Shown in pieces: positions 9,284 through 20,323 of a stretch of 64,000 nucleotides of DNA. Location: positions 70,369,429 through 70,433,428 of the forward strand of contig CM071570.1 in the NCBI GenBank assembly GCA_036426205.1, given 5' to 3'. The notes beneath the pieces are model-generated. The model had not been told where the DNA came from, searched no databases, and saw only the letters and a program-made list of their open reading frames with translations. Every line of letters begins with the position of its first letter. Position 1 is the stretch's first letter. This DNA is from Ascaphus truei (Eukaryota > Chordata > Amphibia > Anura > Ascaphidae). The position numbers were made by a program, and so were the translations under genes.

Positions 9284-10129
9284 TATTCTGTTCTACTTAG
9301 GGGGTACCTGAGCCATCCCTGGTGCCATAGCTGCAGATGCTCCATTTCGATTGTACAAGGTCACGCTATATATATTTATCACCACTCACTTTATAACGTC
9401 TATATTGTTTGTAGTTGCGCACCTATTCCCCACTTCTGTCAGTGGCTAGTTCCTGTACGGTGAGTTAGTCTCGGTTGTAGAGACTAATGTGGACTGTTTT
9501 GTTTTATTTCTCCCATTCGGATCCTGAAGAACATTGAGGGTAAGCTTCCACAGTTCTTTCCACCCAGCTAGTTAGGAGTTTTCTAAGTATCCCATGTGGA
9601 TAAGTATTCTTGTGCCTGTTGTACTGTGTGTGTCTTACTATTAGCTCTGGCTAAATAAACGTTGGTTTATTAAACACTTGTGTTCTATCTAATGTTTACA
9701 ATCCCTTGTAGTCTGATCACCCCTGATAATGATAGGCATGCTAAAGCTTAGCACCCTTTTGTGGCTCTGGGCCAATGTAGGCACATATTTTACTTATTTC
9801 AAAGATCTACTTGTAGTCCCCTTAGGAACTACTGGTAGTGTAATGGGTTAATGTGTTTAACAAGTTAACTGTGTGGGCTCACGCAGAGTAATGCCCCTCT
9901 CCCCTCACATGGCATAGAGAGACCTGGCAGAAAAGAGGCCACACTCACTGTATGCGTGGTTTACAGTGACATCACAATTGGCGTATTTATAGCAAGTCCA
10001 AAGGTTCTAGAACTAGGTTCCTGGGAGTGACAGTGGAGGAACCTCGCTGTTAGTAATGTAATTATGTTCCCGTGTACAGATATGTGTACTAACATTTATC
10101 TGTCCCTGTTTATATTGCTAACGTATCAT
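9284..10129. other. Non-coding segment between PLE B and the hAT remnant
   Basis: No gene. AATAAA occurs near 9652 in a sequence resembling the end of a transcribed repeat. I recognise no family. Confidence 0.4.
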
Positions 10130-11130
10130 TATTATTATTTTCATCATCAATGTCACCATTATTATGCTGCATATCGATGAATATTTTTCGAGGTGGAATA
10201 TTAGAGGGATGATCTGACTTATGCCAGCTTCATCACTGCTCACCAAAACAGTGGATTCCTCAAAGAGCCTCAGCTCTCTATCATATGTTACTGTTTAGCA
10301 GATAGAGTCCATCCAGCAACCGGCTGGCATTGTCCATTACTCATCTGCTGCTCATGGAAGCACTGAAGCATGTATAAGGTGGAATTCCAGCGTGCAGGCA
10401 CCTCAATGTTTAGCTGGTGACGAGGCAGGTTGTTTTGCTCCTTCAGCTTAGATATGGCATTGCAGGCTGTGTACAATCGGCTAATGAGAGCACATATTTT
10501 TCTAGTTACAACCAAAATGCTCTGCATATTCCGACACTGAGTTAGGAAACAAGTGCCTATTGAATTGAGTACGTATGCAAAACAAGGAATGTGTGCTGCA
10601 ACCATGTTGGAACCGTTATCCCCTGCCACAATCCCAACATCAAGTGCTTCTGGAATTAGCCAACGCTCTATGACATTCTGTATTTTATCTAACACCTGAA
10701 AGCTGTATGTCCCTTTTCTTCAAAACTCTGTATAAATAACGTGCCATGTCTATGGAATGTCTTGCTGCTGCAGGCGCTGACTTTTCTTTTTTCACCACCG
10801 TTTGTGATTTGACAATATTAAAACACACCCAATGGGTAATAACAGTCAGGTAGTCACCGCCTCCATGACCACTACTCCACATTTCAGTAGTGAGGTATAC
10901 CCTACTTCCCTCTGACTTTGCTAGGACATTAACCACCAATGCAAGAACTTTGCTGTACAGTTTGAGAAGCACCTTGTTAGACAAATAGGATCTCCTTGGG
11001 ATGATCCAAAGTGTCTCGCAACCTTGAAAAAGCTGTCTGTAGCCCTCAGATTTAATACATTTGAATGGCAACAAGTCTATAGCAAGCATTTGAGCTACAT
11101 TGCCATTCAGCACCAGAGCTCTTTCCTGGG
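10130..11130 (-). pseudogene. hAT-family transposase remnant, catalytic region
   Basis: Minus-strand fragments that together make a recognisable hAT transposase of the ZBED/Ac type. The N-terminal part (about 10690-11113) reads MLAIDLLPFKCIKSEGYRQL.., PRRSYLSNKVLLKLY, VYLTTEMWSSGHGGGDYLTVITHWV; the TTEMWSS segment is the usual TTDxWTS position with the first catalytic Asp changed to Glu. The second part (10288-10695) reads DVGIVAGDNGSNMVAAHIPCFAYVLN with the DNGSNM catalytic Asp, then LPRHQLNIEVPARWNSTLYMLQCFHEQQ. Weaker similarity continues to about 10130. The parts are in different frames and stops follow 10288. hAT transposases cut and paste their element using a BED finger and an RNase H-like core. 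Not functional. Confidence 0.85.
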
Positions 11131-11312
11131 CGCGGCGGAATTTATTCCCTTACCAAACACTTCCCAAACTGTGGGCTATTGCTGCTGTTCTTGCATTGGG
11201 GTGCTGCATATAAGGCTGCTTGTACTAGTACTAGATCCATTAGCACTATCATCATGACTGCTTTGCAAACCGATACTGTGCAGGATAGCACATCTAACAC
11301 CCAGGGTCTAGA

Positions 11313-11627
11313 ACATTTGGTCACGGCCGTTTTGCCATGACCAAATGGCTACTGGTGCTTCGCTACGACTCACCCTGCCAAGTGGAAGCTGCCACTACTG
11401 GCCACTTCACCGCTAAGTAAGTGCCTAAACCCTAAGCCCTTACTCTAAAATCCCCTACCCTAACTGTTATAACCCCTTAAATTAACCCCTAACCTAACAG
11501 CAATAAAACTTACCTTAGAAGCAGCCGGTGGCGAGGACTCCAGCGGCGGCTCATCTGCGGTGGCGGGGTAGTCACGGCGAAGTGCTGGTAGCCATATGGT
11601 CACGAAAAGATAGCCATGACCAAATGT
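11313..11627. mobile_element. MITE with hairpin-forming termini
   Basis: A 315-bp non-coding insert. The 38-bp left end (11313-11350) and right end (11590-11627) are inverted repeats of each other, starting ACATTTGGTCA. Each end is also internally self-complementary: ATTTGGTCA..GGC pairs with GCC..TGACCAAAT inside the same end. The interior is rich in CCCTAA/TTACC words. It lies inside the hAT remnant. I cannot identify the target duplication and so do not assign a superfamily. Confidence 0.72.
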
Positions 11628-11651
11628 CCCATTCAGTAGCAACCACGCCAT

Positions 11652-11652
11652 T

Positions 11653-11712
<60 letters not shown>
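11652..11712 (+). repeat. (ATC)n microsatellite
   Basis: About 20 uninterrupted ATC triplets. Read on the minus strand in frame with flanking residues (DHVDLDDFSLTG before it) they encode poly-Asp, so the tract probably expanded from an acidic linker of the surrounding hAT transposase. Confidence 0.95.
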
Positions 11713-11713
<1 letters not shown>

Positions 11714-12190
11714 CCTGTTAGACTAAAATCATCTAAATCGACATGATCAAATGCATTGCCACCATGAGACAATAGTGATTGTGTTGAGGGGGGTGTTAAG
11801 TTTACTGACGCCAGTGACCTATTCTCTGCATCTCCACCTTTGACATTACACTATGTTGTCTGATTGCTGCAATCGCTCTTTGTCTTATGCTGGCTATCTA
11901 AGGTTGCCTAACACTTTGTGTGGGGGTAGCAGATCATGCGAGCTCTTAAAGAAGAGGTGCCAAGATGGGTACCCGGTTTACCACTTTTTACAACTTTCTA
12001 CATAAGCAACAGCTAGCTGTAACATGATGCTTTGCCATGCAATGGCTCTTGTTGTTCTATTTGCATATGTATAGACAAAGGGAGACATAACTGGTGATGG
12101 TGAAGGAAATTGTGAATCATGGTCGTCTATGTTGTGGTGGTGTTGGCACCAGGCGGTGTTGGCACTGGGAGGTCCACATCATCATCATTG
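11713..12190 (-). other. Linker part of the hAT remnant
   Basis: Sequence between the ATC tract and the solo LTR. It has no conserved domain, but a short minus-strand acidic segment (HGGNAFDHVDLDDFS) adjoins the ATC tract, so I assign it to the hAT gene body. Confidence 0.4.
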
Positions 12191-12970
12191 TGTAAGTAAT
12201 TGGGGAACACGTCCTTTGCGACGTGTTCCCTCCTTACCTAGTGCTGCTGCTGCTGCTCCACACTCTGCTCATGCACGCAGCCCCGCTCTGATTACAGATG
12301 GCGAGCGCACCCGCAGCTCTTCAGCCCCTGCCACAGAGCTTGGCTCCACTCCCCGGACGCGCTGCGCTACTCTCGCCTGTCGTGTGCACACGTGATGATG
12401 TGCAACGATCCTCAGCTGCGGGTCAAGCATCATTTCTTCCTCTTGTCTCCTGCAGCCTATCCCAGCTTCCGCTGGGGCTGCGCCACCTGTCCACCCCCTG
12501 TCCCATTGGTGCGGCCTGCATACTTATTCCCTGTTCCTGCTCACAGTCAGTGCTCAGCATAATTTTGTGTAGCCTCACTTCTTCCTACGGTTGTGCCTTG
12601 CCTTGTTCCAGTCTTGTCTTTCAGATTAACCTCTTGTGTACCGACCCGGCTTGTAAGTGAACCCCTCTGGATATTGACCTCGGCTTACCCTCGACTACTG
12701 CGACTTCTCCAACCCTTGATCTCGGCTAACGGACCTGGACTATCCTACCATCTATAATTCCAGACCACGGCTAACGGACTTCTAAGATTCTACTTTCTCC
12801 AATCCCAGGACCTGCAAGTATACCGAGTAACCCTCTCTCTCCAACCCAAACCCAGCAACGCTAGACAATCCGCCTTCCTGGCACGCTTCCGCAGCTTTGG
12901 TACGTGGTTTGGTACCTTCCCACCTCAATACCGCGGTCTTGCCTTGTTTGTGGGTAGCGCGAGCATTACA
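12191..12970. mobile_element. Solo LTR (780 bp) nested in the hAT remnant
   Basis: Begins TGTAAG and ends ATTACA, giving TGTAA...TTACA ends. It is flanked by a perfect 5-bp duplication CATTG at 12186-12190 and 12971-12975, the typical result of LTR-retroelement integration. It is GC-rich, with strings such as CGGCTAACGGAC repeated at about 12724 and 12768. No internal coding region remains, so it is the product of LTR-LTR recombination or a lone insertion. Coding orientation was not determined. Confidence 0.85.
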
Positions 12971-12975
12971 CATTG

Positions 12976-13600
12976 TCATCACAATAACTAGAACCACGAT
13001 TGGTAAATTGTCATAGTGATGAGGATGACGTCTGTGTAACAGAGCATGTTGTTGATGCTGATGAGGAGGGAAACATCAATGTACGTGATGTTGATGATGA
13101 TGGCTTCTGTTTATAAATAATGAATATGCAGGGTTGTTGTTATTAGTATTATTACCACTTGTGTTGATCACTTTACTCATTGAATCTGGATTTTTAAAAT
13201 CATGAAGAACAATCACAGTATCATCACTTTTATCTGAAACATTATCATATTCATCACCCTTTCATAGGGCACCACCACCACTTAAATCCAGTCTTTAACC
13301 GTATCAACAACATCCCATCACCAGAATCATCCTCATTCATAACAAGTGATATTTGAATGGATTAATCATCAAGTACACCCCCCTGCTCCTCATCAAGTCC
13401 CTGTGATTTAATTTGTGACTCCCTCTTCAATATCTGGCTGTTTTAACTGTTCTTCAGAGTCTCGTTACATCAATGTCAGAACATCTTTGGCACAAATTGC
13501 TTTTTATGACTCTGACAAGAAGGATAAGCCTTTTGAAAATGACTTAATAGTGATGGGCATGTTGTTGACACTGGCAGCAATAACAGGCACAGCAGAAGCT
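12976..13600 (-). pseudogene. hAT remnant, acidic linker region (putative)
   Basis: On the minus strand short acidic stretches occur, such as SLVMNEDDSGDG and DEYDNVSDKSDDTVIVLHDF, separated by frame changes and stops. They fit the disordered linker between a BED finger and the hAT catalytic core, and lie between those two domains. No independent domain is recognisable, so this rests on position and composition. Confidence 0.45.
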
Positions 13601-13800
13601 GGCGTTGGCATCAGTGGTAGTGGTGGTTGTGGTGGTGGTGGACCTGTTTTTTTTCTTCTTCATTAGAACTGACAGTTTTATTAACATTCTCAAGATTATG
13701 CTTCCACACATTATACATTTTAGTTCCAGAAGTGTTAGCTAGAGAAATAGCCGGCTGGCTGGAACAGTTCCTTTTTATATCTCTTCTTAATAGGAAGTTC
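13600..13800 (-). pseudogene. BED-type zinc-finger fragment of the hAT transposase (putative)
   Basis: Minus-strand peptide NFLLRRDIKRNCSSQPAISLANTSGTKMYNVWKHNLENVNK. The pattern C..-..SLANTSGTKNMWKHLENVH is what a BED zinc finger ends with (Cys pair, then Thr/Asn-rich turn, then W..HL...H); here the final His is replaced by Asn and the first Cys is missing. It lies 5' of the hAT catalytic region on the same strand, as expected. Decayed, moderate confidence. Confidence 0.5.
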
Positions 13801-13975
13801 ATTGTCTACTAGACAGAGGGAGCAGGGGAAGTGTGCCTTGTGCAGTGAGACTGTTGTGAATGTGGTTCACTGACAGTGTCATGACCTTGGAGCCTGCGAG
13901 GAAGCTCCCCCTCACTCCCCCAACCCACATATAAATAAATACACAACAAAGGGTCTGGAGGTACAAAGGCCACAG

Positions 13976-14275
13976 CTTTATTTACACAAATAAACCCTGG
14001 TAAGGGTCAACCCTGCCAGCGTGCTCTCCCCCTGGGTAAAGGCCGATGGCACCCCAACCATGGCCCGCAAGACACACCAAGCCAGGCGCCCGATGGCACA
14101 CCACCACGGCCCACACACCCACCAAGTCGGGCGTCCGATGGCCCGGCCGTTAAGCGACACTGGACCCAGGGAATCACGCACAAATGAGCCCTGCCCACTC
14201 GCTACCCCCAGCCACCACAAGTCTTTAGGGTTTATCTGCACCATATAGCCCCCACTGGCAAGGTTACCGAACACC
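13976..14275 (-). repeat. DIRS/Ngaro-type remnant, 3' segment, copy 1
   Basis: Imperfect direct duplicate of 14858-15090 (shared words: GCGTGCTCTCCCCC, GGGTAAAGGCC, GGGAATCACGCACAAATGAG). On the minus strand both give related peptides (SFVRDSLGPVSLN / SFVRDSLSPVSLNNG). It appears to be the tail of the tyrosine-recombinase retroelement whose coding parts lie at 15107-15991. Confidence 0.6.
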
Positions 14276-14539
14276 TACACCCCCAACAGCCGCCACCCAT
14301 GGGGCTATTTAATCCCCTTAAACTAGCCCCGTACCGCCAGACCCGCAAGGCCTTTTCAAGCCCCTCCTGAAGTGTCATATTACACATGTCTAACCCTATT
14401 TCGAATGAGTGTACCCAGTTTTGGGTGAAATAATCCACTATTTGCTGAATTGAACTCTGGGTGACTTATCACCCAGCGTCCTACCTGTAACATACATTTC
14501 GCAGCACCCCCTTTCCAAGCCTTCCCGTGTCCAATATCT

Positions 14540-14845
14540 GATCACACCACTTGAACCATCCCCCCATGCACCTAAATCTGAGATAGTTAGGTCAATATGG
14601 AATGACCTAAGTCAACTGACGTTATCGCCCCCACAGCAGGTCCTCTTCACTGGCCTTAGTTATATGACTGATATTTTACACCTCAGACATAAACCTTGGC
14701 CCCTTGCAGACGCACCCACCAGAACGGCCTCCTATTGTCTCTGCACGTTCCTCCCATCAACTAATTAGATTGTAAGCTCTTCGGAGCAGGGACTCTCCTT
14801 CCCAAATACTACTTCTATGTTACTGACTCAAATTCAAGATGCCTT
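14540..14845 (+). repeat. L2-like LINE/SINE 3' tail
   Basis: Contains AATTAGATTGTAAGCTCTTC followed by GGAGCAGGGACTC and ends in an AATAAT-rich tail. This word is the common 3' end of L2-type non-LTR elements in vertebrates. It lies between the two duplicated DIRS segments and probably inserted there. Confidence 0.55.
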
Positions 14846-14857
14846 AATAATAATAAA

Positions 14858-15090
14858 CCTTGGTGAGTGCTACCACTGCTAGCGTGCTCTCCCCCCGGGT
14901 AAAGGCCATTGGCACCCCAACCATGGCCCGCACACCCACCAAGCCGAGCACCCGTTGGCCCCGTTGTTAAGCGATACTGGGCTCAGGGAATCACGCACAA
15001 ATGAGCTCTGCCCACTCGCTCCCCACCCGAAGGCTTTAGGGGTTATCTGCACCATTAAAGCCGCCGCTGGCAAGTTACCGTGCACTCACC
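14858..15090 (-). repeat. DIRS/Ngaro-type remnant, 3' segment, copy 2
   Basis: Partner of 13976-14275, directly downstream (on the minus strand) of the SGNH-like fragment. Confidence 0.6.
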
Positions 15091-15106
15091 CCCCCCACGT
15101 GAATTA

Positions 15107-15310
15107 TCAACATTTTTGGCAGGCCTCCTGTCCTTTGCCAGTACCAGCAGTTCTGGTAACAGCTGATGCCATCTCACCTTGCCTGCCCCACCAGAACACG
15201 TTTCCCTGTTTCCGGCTCATGCCCAAATTCCACCCGTATGGCCGGGAACTTACATGCTTCTTTGCCCAATGAATAAAAGAATACCCGATTAGCCAAATGT
15301 CTGGAGGCAA
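15107..15310 (-). pseudogene. SGNH-hydrolase-like N-terminal fragment of a DIRS/Ngaro element
   Basis: Minus-strand peptide PDIWLIGYSFIHWAKKHVSSRPYGWNLGMSR, matching the first block of the better preserved copy at 42214-42763 (VWIVGYSCIHWAAKHVEGKPYDRNLGFS). Some vertebrate YR retrotransposons carry such a hydrolase-like domain next to RT/RNase H. The nucleophile-bearing first block is present but the later catalytic blocks are absent. Its position downstream of the RNase H fragments on the same strand supports a single element. Confidence 0.65.
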
Positions 15311-15509
15311 AGATCAGGTGCCACTGAAGCCAGCACCAAGTCCATCACTGGACCGTCACCAACTACCACAACTCCACCGGCCAACAGGATCCACCTCTGG
15401 CGCAAATCTCCTGAACTCTTCTAACTGCATTCGGGATAAAAAGACAGCACTACATTAGCCACCCAAGGTACATGCATAGCCCTAAAGGCTATTTTTAACT
15501 CCAGGCAAG

Positions 15510-15991
15510 TTAGAACAAAGTTACGCAATAAAGCCACCACTGGGAAGGGGGACGGGACAGGAACAAGACCCACATTTTAACTGCCCCAACCACCCCAACA
15601 TTGTCATTCCAGAATACTACATTCCACTTAGCCACCTGTGCGCCCCAAAGTCCTATCGCAGTTACTAAAGGAAAAATTCTTGGAACGACAGGGTTTTTTT
15701 TATTTTTTATATTAACTGCTACTCCACCCATGATAGCGGCCACCGCTCCGCACACTAAGACCCCTCAAAATACGCTCCGAATCCCACTGCCGCAGCCGTA
15801 AAAAGCTGGAGCTTGTTGTTGGATGTAGGCCAACCCCTCCGCAGTGTCCTCCCATTGAAGCACTGCAAAAACTTCAACCACACTCCCAAATCCCTCTGGA
15901 TCTCCGCTGTTACCCTTACAAAAAGATGTGGACGTCTCACCCCGGTCATAGCAGCCGCTAGCTGTTTAGAAAATACCCTCCCCACTGGCAT
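15510..15991 (-). pseudogene. DIRS/Ngaro-type RT/RNase H remnant
   Basis: Two minus-strand pieces in different frames. The first (15755-15991) reads MPVGRVFSKQLAAAM.GVRRPHLFVRVTAEIQRDLGVWLKFLQCFNGRTLRRG..LQLFTAAAVGFGAYFEG. This is the region linking RT and RNase H in DIRS-like elements, with the catalytic LFTDAA changed to LFTAAA. The second (15510-15755) reads IFPLVTAIGLWGAQVAKWNVVFWNDNVGVVGAV, the RNase H stretch with the WxDN motif. The loss of the first Asp and the frame break make it dead. The tyrosine recombinase itself is not seen. Confidence 0.8.
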
Positions 15992-16057
15992 AATTCTGAC
16001 TGCAAAAACAGGTGTCTCATTAAGGACCGAAAACTTCCTGGGTTTTTTTTTGGTCCC

Positions 16058-16267
16058 TGTAAGAGGACCATCCCACTCTGGTGGGAACCCTTACAGGTGG
16101 AGGCGCTGTGTTTGAATATTCAGGTAACCCCAGGCTCCCAGTGGTCGGAGGTTTATGCCTTTTGTGAGCCTATCAGGTAACGCACCACACCCGGTAACAC
16201 AAGTGTATTGCTACATATTGCCACATATGGTCCCCATCTGCGATTGGGGGGGGCAAAAGGTGTTACA
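16058..16267 (+). mobile_element. LTR fragment
   Basis: Ends GGTGTTACA and contains GGTGGAGGCGCTG followed later by CCCCAGGCTCCCAGTGG. The same ordered words occur near the end of the LTR-like unit at 20733-22385 and, on the minus strand, at about 59155-59215. The left border (TGTAAGAGG) is a guess and no target duplication is seen. Confidence 0.45.
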
Positions 16268-17279
16268 TATATATAGAGCTATATTATTATGCAATGGCAG
16301 CCAGTGACTGCTGCTGTTGAGGTTTTGTTTGTCCTGCTGCAGCTGTGCAATAGACTACACACTAGGTGCAGAGAAAATTATATAGAAACACAATTTGTGA
16401 GCAATATAGTTTATCATATTGATTATCCAAAAATGTACATTACAAACTGTTGTGCAAATGTAATAATTATTCTTGTGATGATTTTTCACAGTAATTTCAA
16501 GAATAATAATAATAATAATAATAATAAATGCTGCTATATATTCACATCCATATTCTACTACAATCACAGAAACATGTGCTGCCTGAGGGCCACACACAAG
16601 GTACTAGGTATTGGGCTGGCACTGGCAGAGCCCACTTCACTAAAAGTACCGTCAGTCACAGCTTGTAAAATGCCTTGTTGTCATTTAACAGCTACATATG
16701 TAGTAATATTTACTGCCTCCGTGGCCGCTGACCAAGAGGCTGAATCTGCAGCCCGTCTGCAGTTGTTCTATGGCACCAGAAAGCAGTACTGTACATTTTG
16801 CGGCCCAAGAGGATTGAAACCGTGTTAATCGTGCCAGGCCAGACAGTTTGTAATAGCTGCACAGAGGACTCCCAGAGAGAAGCTAATATACTACAATAAC
16901 AGAAACATGTGCAGCATGAGGCTCAGAGCCCACTTCAGTCAAAATCCATTCAATCATAGCAGGTTAATGCAAAAATTATTATTAAGTAAATATTTTTTTA
17001 ACTTTTAAGCAACACACAGCCTAACCAACCCACAGCTAAACCCTGCAACAAAGGGATTCATCTTGAAGGCTGCACCTCTATTTATCCAGATCGCGGATCA
17101 CAGTTTTTGTTTCGAAATATTCATCCGTCGTGTTGACTGCCAGTGATAGAATTTTTCATCCGGATAAATCAGATAAGCCTATTTGAGACTGATCTGCAGA
17201 AATCCGCAGACCAAAGGAATGGGACGATCTGAGGTGGATCCAAATCCAAATCCCATCTCTTCTTTCAATGTCTTTTTCT
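16268..17279. other. Unassigned sequence with a local duplication and (AAT)n
   Basis: An (AAT)n run lies at 16502-16527. A local imperfect duplication follows: CAATCACAGAAACATGTGCTGCC.. near 16560 recurs as CAATAACAGAAACATGTGC near 16894, both leading to CAGAGCCCACTTCA. No protein family recognised. Confidence 0.5.
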
Positions 17280-17330
17280 CTTGGTAAACTATTTTTTATA
17301 AATAAATCAAAATAAATAATAGCAGTGCTA
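17280..17330 (+). repeat. LINE 3'-tail fragment
   Basis: CTTGGTAAACTATTTTTTAT followed by AAATAAAT repeats. This matches the tail words at 26090-26165, 29028-29084 and 38335-38405, so it is a very short 3' end of the same non-LTR family. Confidence 0.5.
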
Positions 17331-18585
17331 AAATTACATTGTATAATGACTCTTTAAGTATTCCCAAGCAGTAATTGCGTAATCTTTACATTTTGCGCAT
17401 GTTAAGATCTCCCCACTTTAATGCTGATTTATAGGAGTTACCGCTTATTTCCATTGTTGTTTAACACTAAAGTATCGCATTTGTCGTGAATGCAATTAGA
17501 TAAATATCGCTATTCATGTATGAATAAAAAATTCTTACTGAATACTGAGGTAATTTATAAATATATGACTTTGATCCTTTTTGTTTGATAACACCAAGCA
17601 CAGCAATATAGTTCCAGTTATATATTTAGAGAATCCTGGACTTTGTATGTTATATGAAATTTTGTTTCTCTAGGTGGCATACATATATAATGAACGATTT
17701 TATTTAGTAATGATTTTAGTTTAAAAAATAAAAATAAAAATTGATAAATGAACAAGGACAAACTGTGTTCAAGAAATCGACTGGAATCTCATAAAATTAT
17801 AGTCTGCTCCAAATCCTATTTGGGTCAGCACCCACTTATTAAAATCTCCATAGTGCTTCACATCCAATAATTTATTTGCTTCCATCTAATAATCTGTTTT
17901 TTTATTCAAGCACATTATGCATTGCTCATGTAGAGGAAGCAACCCACCATGTTCTAGTGTTCAGTGGTATTAGCATTAGAAGATTGACCTTTTATAACCT
18001 ACGGAGCTTTGGAAATAGGAAGACCTTCTGTAAAGCTCATTACAGGGCTCATGCATGCAAATTTATTTTATGTCCCTTAATTCTGCAGGTCAATCATAGA
18101 AGAGAGTGGTATGAATAAAAATAAATCCATCAATCCCTTACAATTTGACAATACAATAGTTGTTTAAATAGTATATCATTAATATATCACTCATATATAC
18201 CCACCTTATATGATCTAGTATTCTTAGTTTTATTACACGCGGATTTTACTCTTTCACAACACGCTAACATGTACAGTGCACAGCAAACTGCACACACAAA
18301 AGGCATGTCACTAAACAAACGTGGATAATCACATTAAAAAAAAAGCAGCTTTAGTATCAAAATATTTTTCCATGGTCTTGGATTTTATTATTGTATGCTT
18401 TGTATCACAAAATGCATGGTGAGGAACTGTATCTGTTGAAATCAACTGACTGTAATGTTATTAATACTTAAATAGCTTTTAATCGTGTGTTGATTTGAGT
18501 TCACTTAGAATTATAAACAATAAACACAATTTATACGGATAAATATTGTAAATATTTTGGAAATGCGATTTAATTTTTTTTTACA
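17331..18585. other. AT-rich sequence, nothing recognised
   Basis: No ORF of interest, no terminal repeats and no RNA gene seen. Confidence 0.5.
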
Positions 18586-18593
18586 GTGTAACG

Positions 18594-18994
18594 CAGTGAT
18601 TTCCAACCAGGGTTCCGTGGAACCCTGGGGCTACTTGAAGCAGTCTCAGGGGTTCCTCGTATGGACCACAGATTGAGGGAGAGTGGGGTAATTGACGGAA
18701 GGTAGGGGCGAGTGAGAGAAGGGAGGCGGGAGGGAGGGAGTGAGTGAGGAAAAGAGGGAGTAAGAGTGAGACGCAAGGGATAAAAACATGCGAGGCGGGA
18801 TGGGGGGAGAGTTAGGGAGAACGATGGGAGAGAAATACATGGGTAGAGGGTGGGAAATAGAGGTGGCTCGTGAGGTGTGAAATTTTGTGACTGACCCCTG
18901 TCGAACCTATTATGTGTCAGCCAGATTTGGGTTCCCCGATATTTTTCGAAATACTTCAAGGGTTCCTCCAAACAAAAAAGGTTGGAAATCACTG
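18594..18994. mobile_element. hAT MITE with 8-bp target-site duplication
   Basis: A 401-bp non-autonomous element. The first 15 bases, CAGTGATTTCCAACC, are perfectly inverted at the end (GGTTGGAAATCACTG). The flanks are GTGTAACG (18586-18593) and GTGTAACC (18995-19002), an 8-bp duplication with one mismatch, as expected for hAT transposition. The subterminal GGGTTCC / AGGGTTCC words are also symmetrical. The interior is purine-rich and non-coding. Confidence 0.9.
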
Positions 18995-19199
18995 GTGTAA
19001 CCAATAATCATGTAAGGAATGTCTGCACTTAACTATGAGTTAACTTAATCTATTCAAGTGGCAATGTCACAAGCTTGGCAATTATCACACCTGTGTTACT
19101 CATGAGTCACCATGTGACTCTCTTCAAATAACAATAAAATGTGATGTTACCTTTGTCATCTCTGGGCAGCTAATCAGTATCTTGGTTACCTATGAACCC

Positions 19200-20323
19200 A
19201 TAATGCAAATCAATGAATATGTCCCATGTAAGTTCTGTACTTAAATGTTCTGTGCTGGTAAGGTTCTTTTAAAAAAAATGCCTTTCTATATAGAATTACT
19301 GACTCAAAGACAAAGTCAGTTAAATCACAAAAACAAAATACAAACCGGCGCCAAGAAAATGTCCAAAGACAGTCTATATGAAGTCCAAATGGAGTGTAGT
19401 GCAAAGAACTATTCCAATTCTTGCACTTCCAGAATTGAAGATATGTCCACGGTCAAGATGTTACGTTATATGTGGAATACAAACAGAAAAACAGATCATA
19501 GTGCAAACTGCTACTCAATAGGACATACAACACAAACACAATACAGACAACAAATACACAACAAAAACCAAATACAAACAAGGCTGACTAAAAAAGAAAG
19601 CTAATTTAATACAACAATAATTATAAAATACAAATAGGAACAAATAGCAGGTGACTGGTCCGGTTGGTCTAAAACCAGAATCCTACTCACAAGAACTTGG
19701 GAGTAAAAGCGCAGTATATTGTAGTCTTTGGGAGGTATCAGCTTGTCCTCCGGTGGCGTCGGGCTGACCCAAGAATCACTCCGACGCTGTCGCACTTCCT
19801 GGATCGATTATCCGTCACTGGGGGCGCGTCTTGGAGGAAAAGACCTCTTCCTGTAGCTACAAGATACTGCTCGTAGCCACGTAGCCTGCGTGAGTTCGTG
19901 GTAAAAGCTCATGAACTATGACCCTACGCGTTTCGTGCGCATGCGCATTTTATCAGGGGATATGTAAGCACTAAGCATTGGACCCTTATATTTAGTTAGA
20001 GTGACTGTGATTGGTTAAAACATTAAGCCACTTGTTACTAACAAAAAACAAACTGATTGGTCAAAATACTTGCCAATCAAGCCCAGTGCTAAAAACAGCC
20101 TTACTAACACAACATAAACAATGAACAGTAAACGAATCAATACATTAAAAACATAAAAAACATATATAAAAAAGCTTATATAGAAAACTAATAAAACAAT
20201 ATGTTAATAACATAAAACCATAACATTAATATTTCTCATTACCATTGCACATTAAGAAAATTGACCCTACTGAGAGGGACCAGATCAATAAAGGACAAAT
20301 GACATAATGAATACACTTAAACA
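19200..20323 (-). mobile_element. PLE C 3' non-coding region / pLTR
   Basis: Minus-strand continuation after the PLE C stop codon. It carries a hammerhead-like motif at 19922-19960, as the pLTRs of PLE B do. The lower boundary (about 19200) is uncertain. No coding sequence is seen. Confidence 0.55.
19922..19960 (-). ncRNA. Hammerhead-like motif in PLE C tail
   Basis: On the minus strand: CTGATAA, then the self-complementary TGCGCATGCGCA (stem II), then CGAAAC, GCGT and A, with CCC/GGG as stem I. The conserved G of CUGANGA is A here, so self-cleavage is doubtful. Otherwise the arrangement, including the ACGCGT palindrome, matches PLE B. Confidence 0.55.

Noticed and set aside
9720..9735. CCCCTGATAATGAT resembling a hammerhead start
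   Set aside because: No GAAAC within a plausible distance and no stems.
11460..11772. Poly-Met, poly-Ser and poly-Asp open frames
   Set aside because: Translations of the (ATC)n microsatellite in different frames; only the poly-Asp reading has a possible origin, in the hAT linker.
16289..16828. 179-codon plus-strand open frame with a C..C....C.SC ending
   Set aside because: It runs through an (AAT)n microsatellite encoding poly-Asn, and the Cys pattern is too short to assign to a zinc finger or PiggyBac tail.
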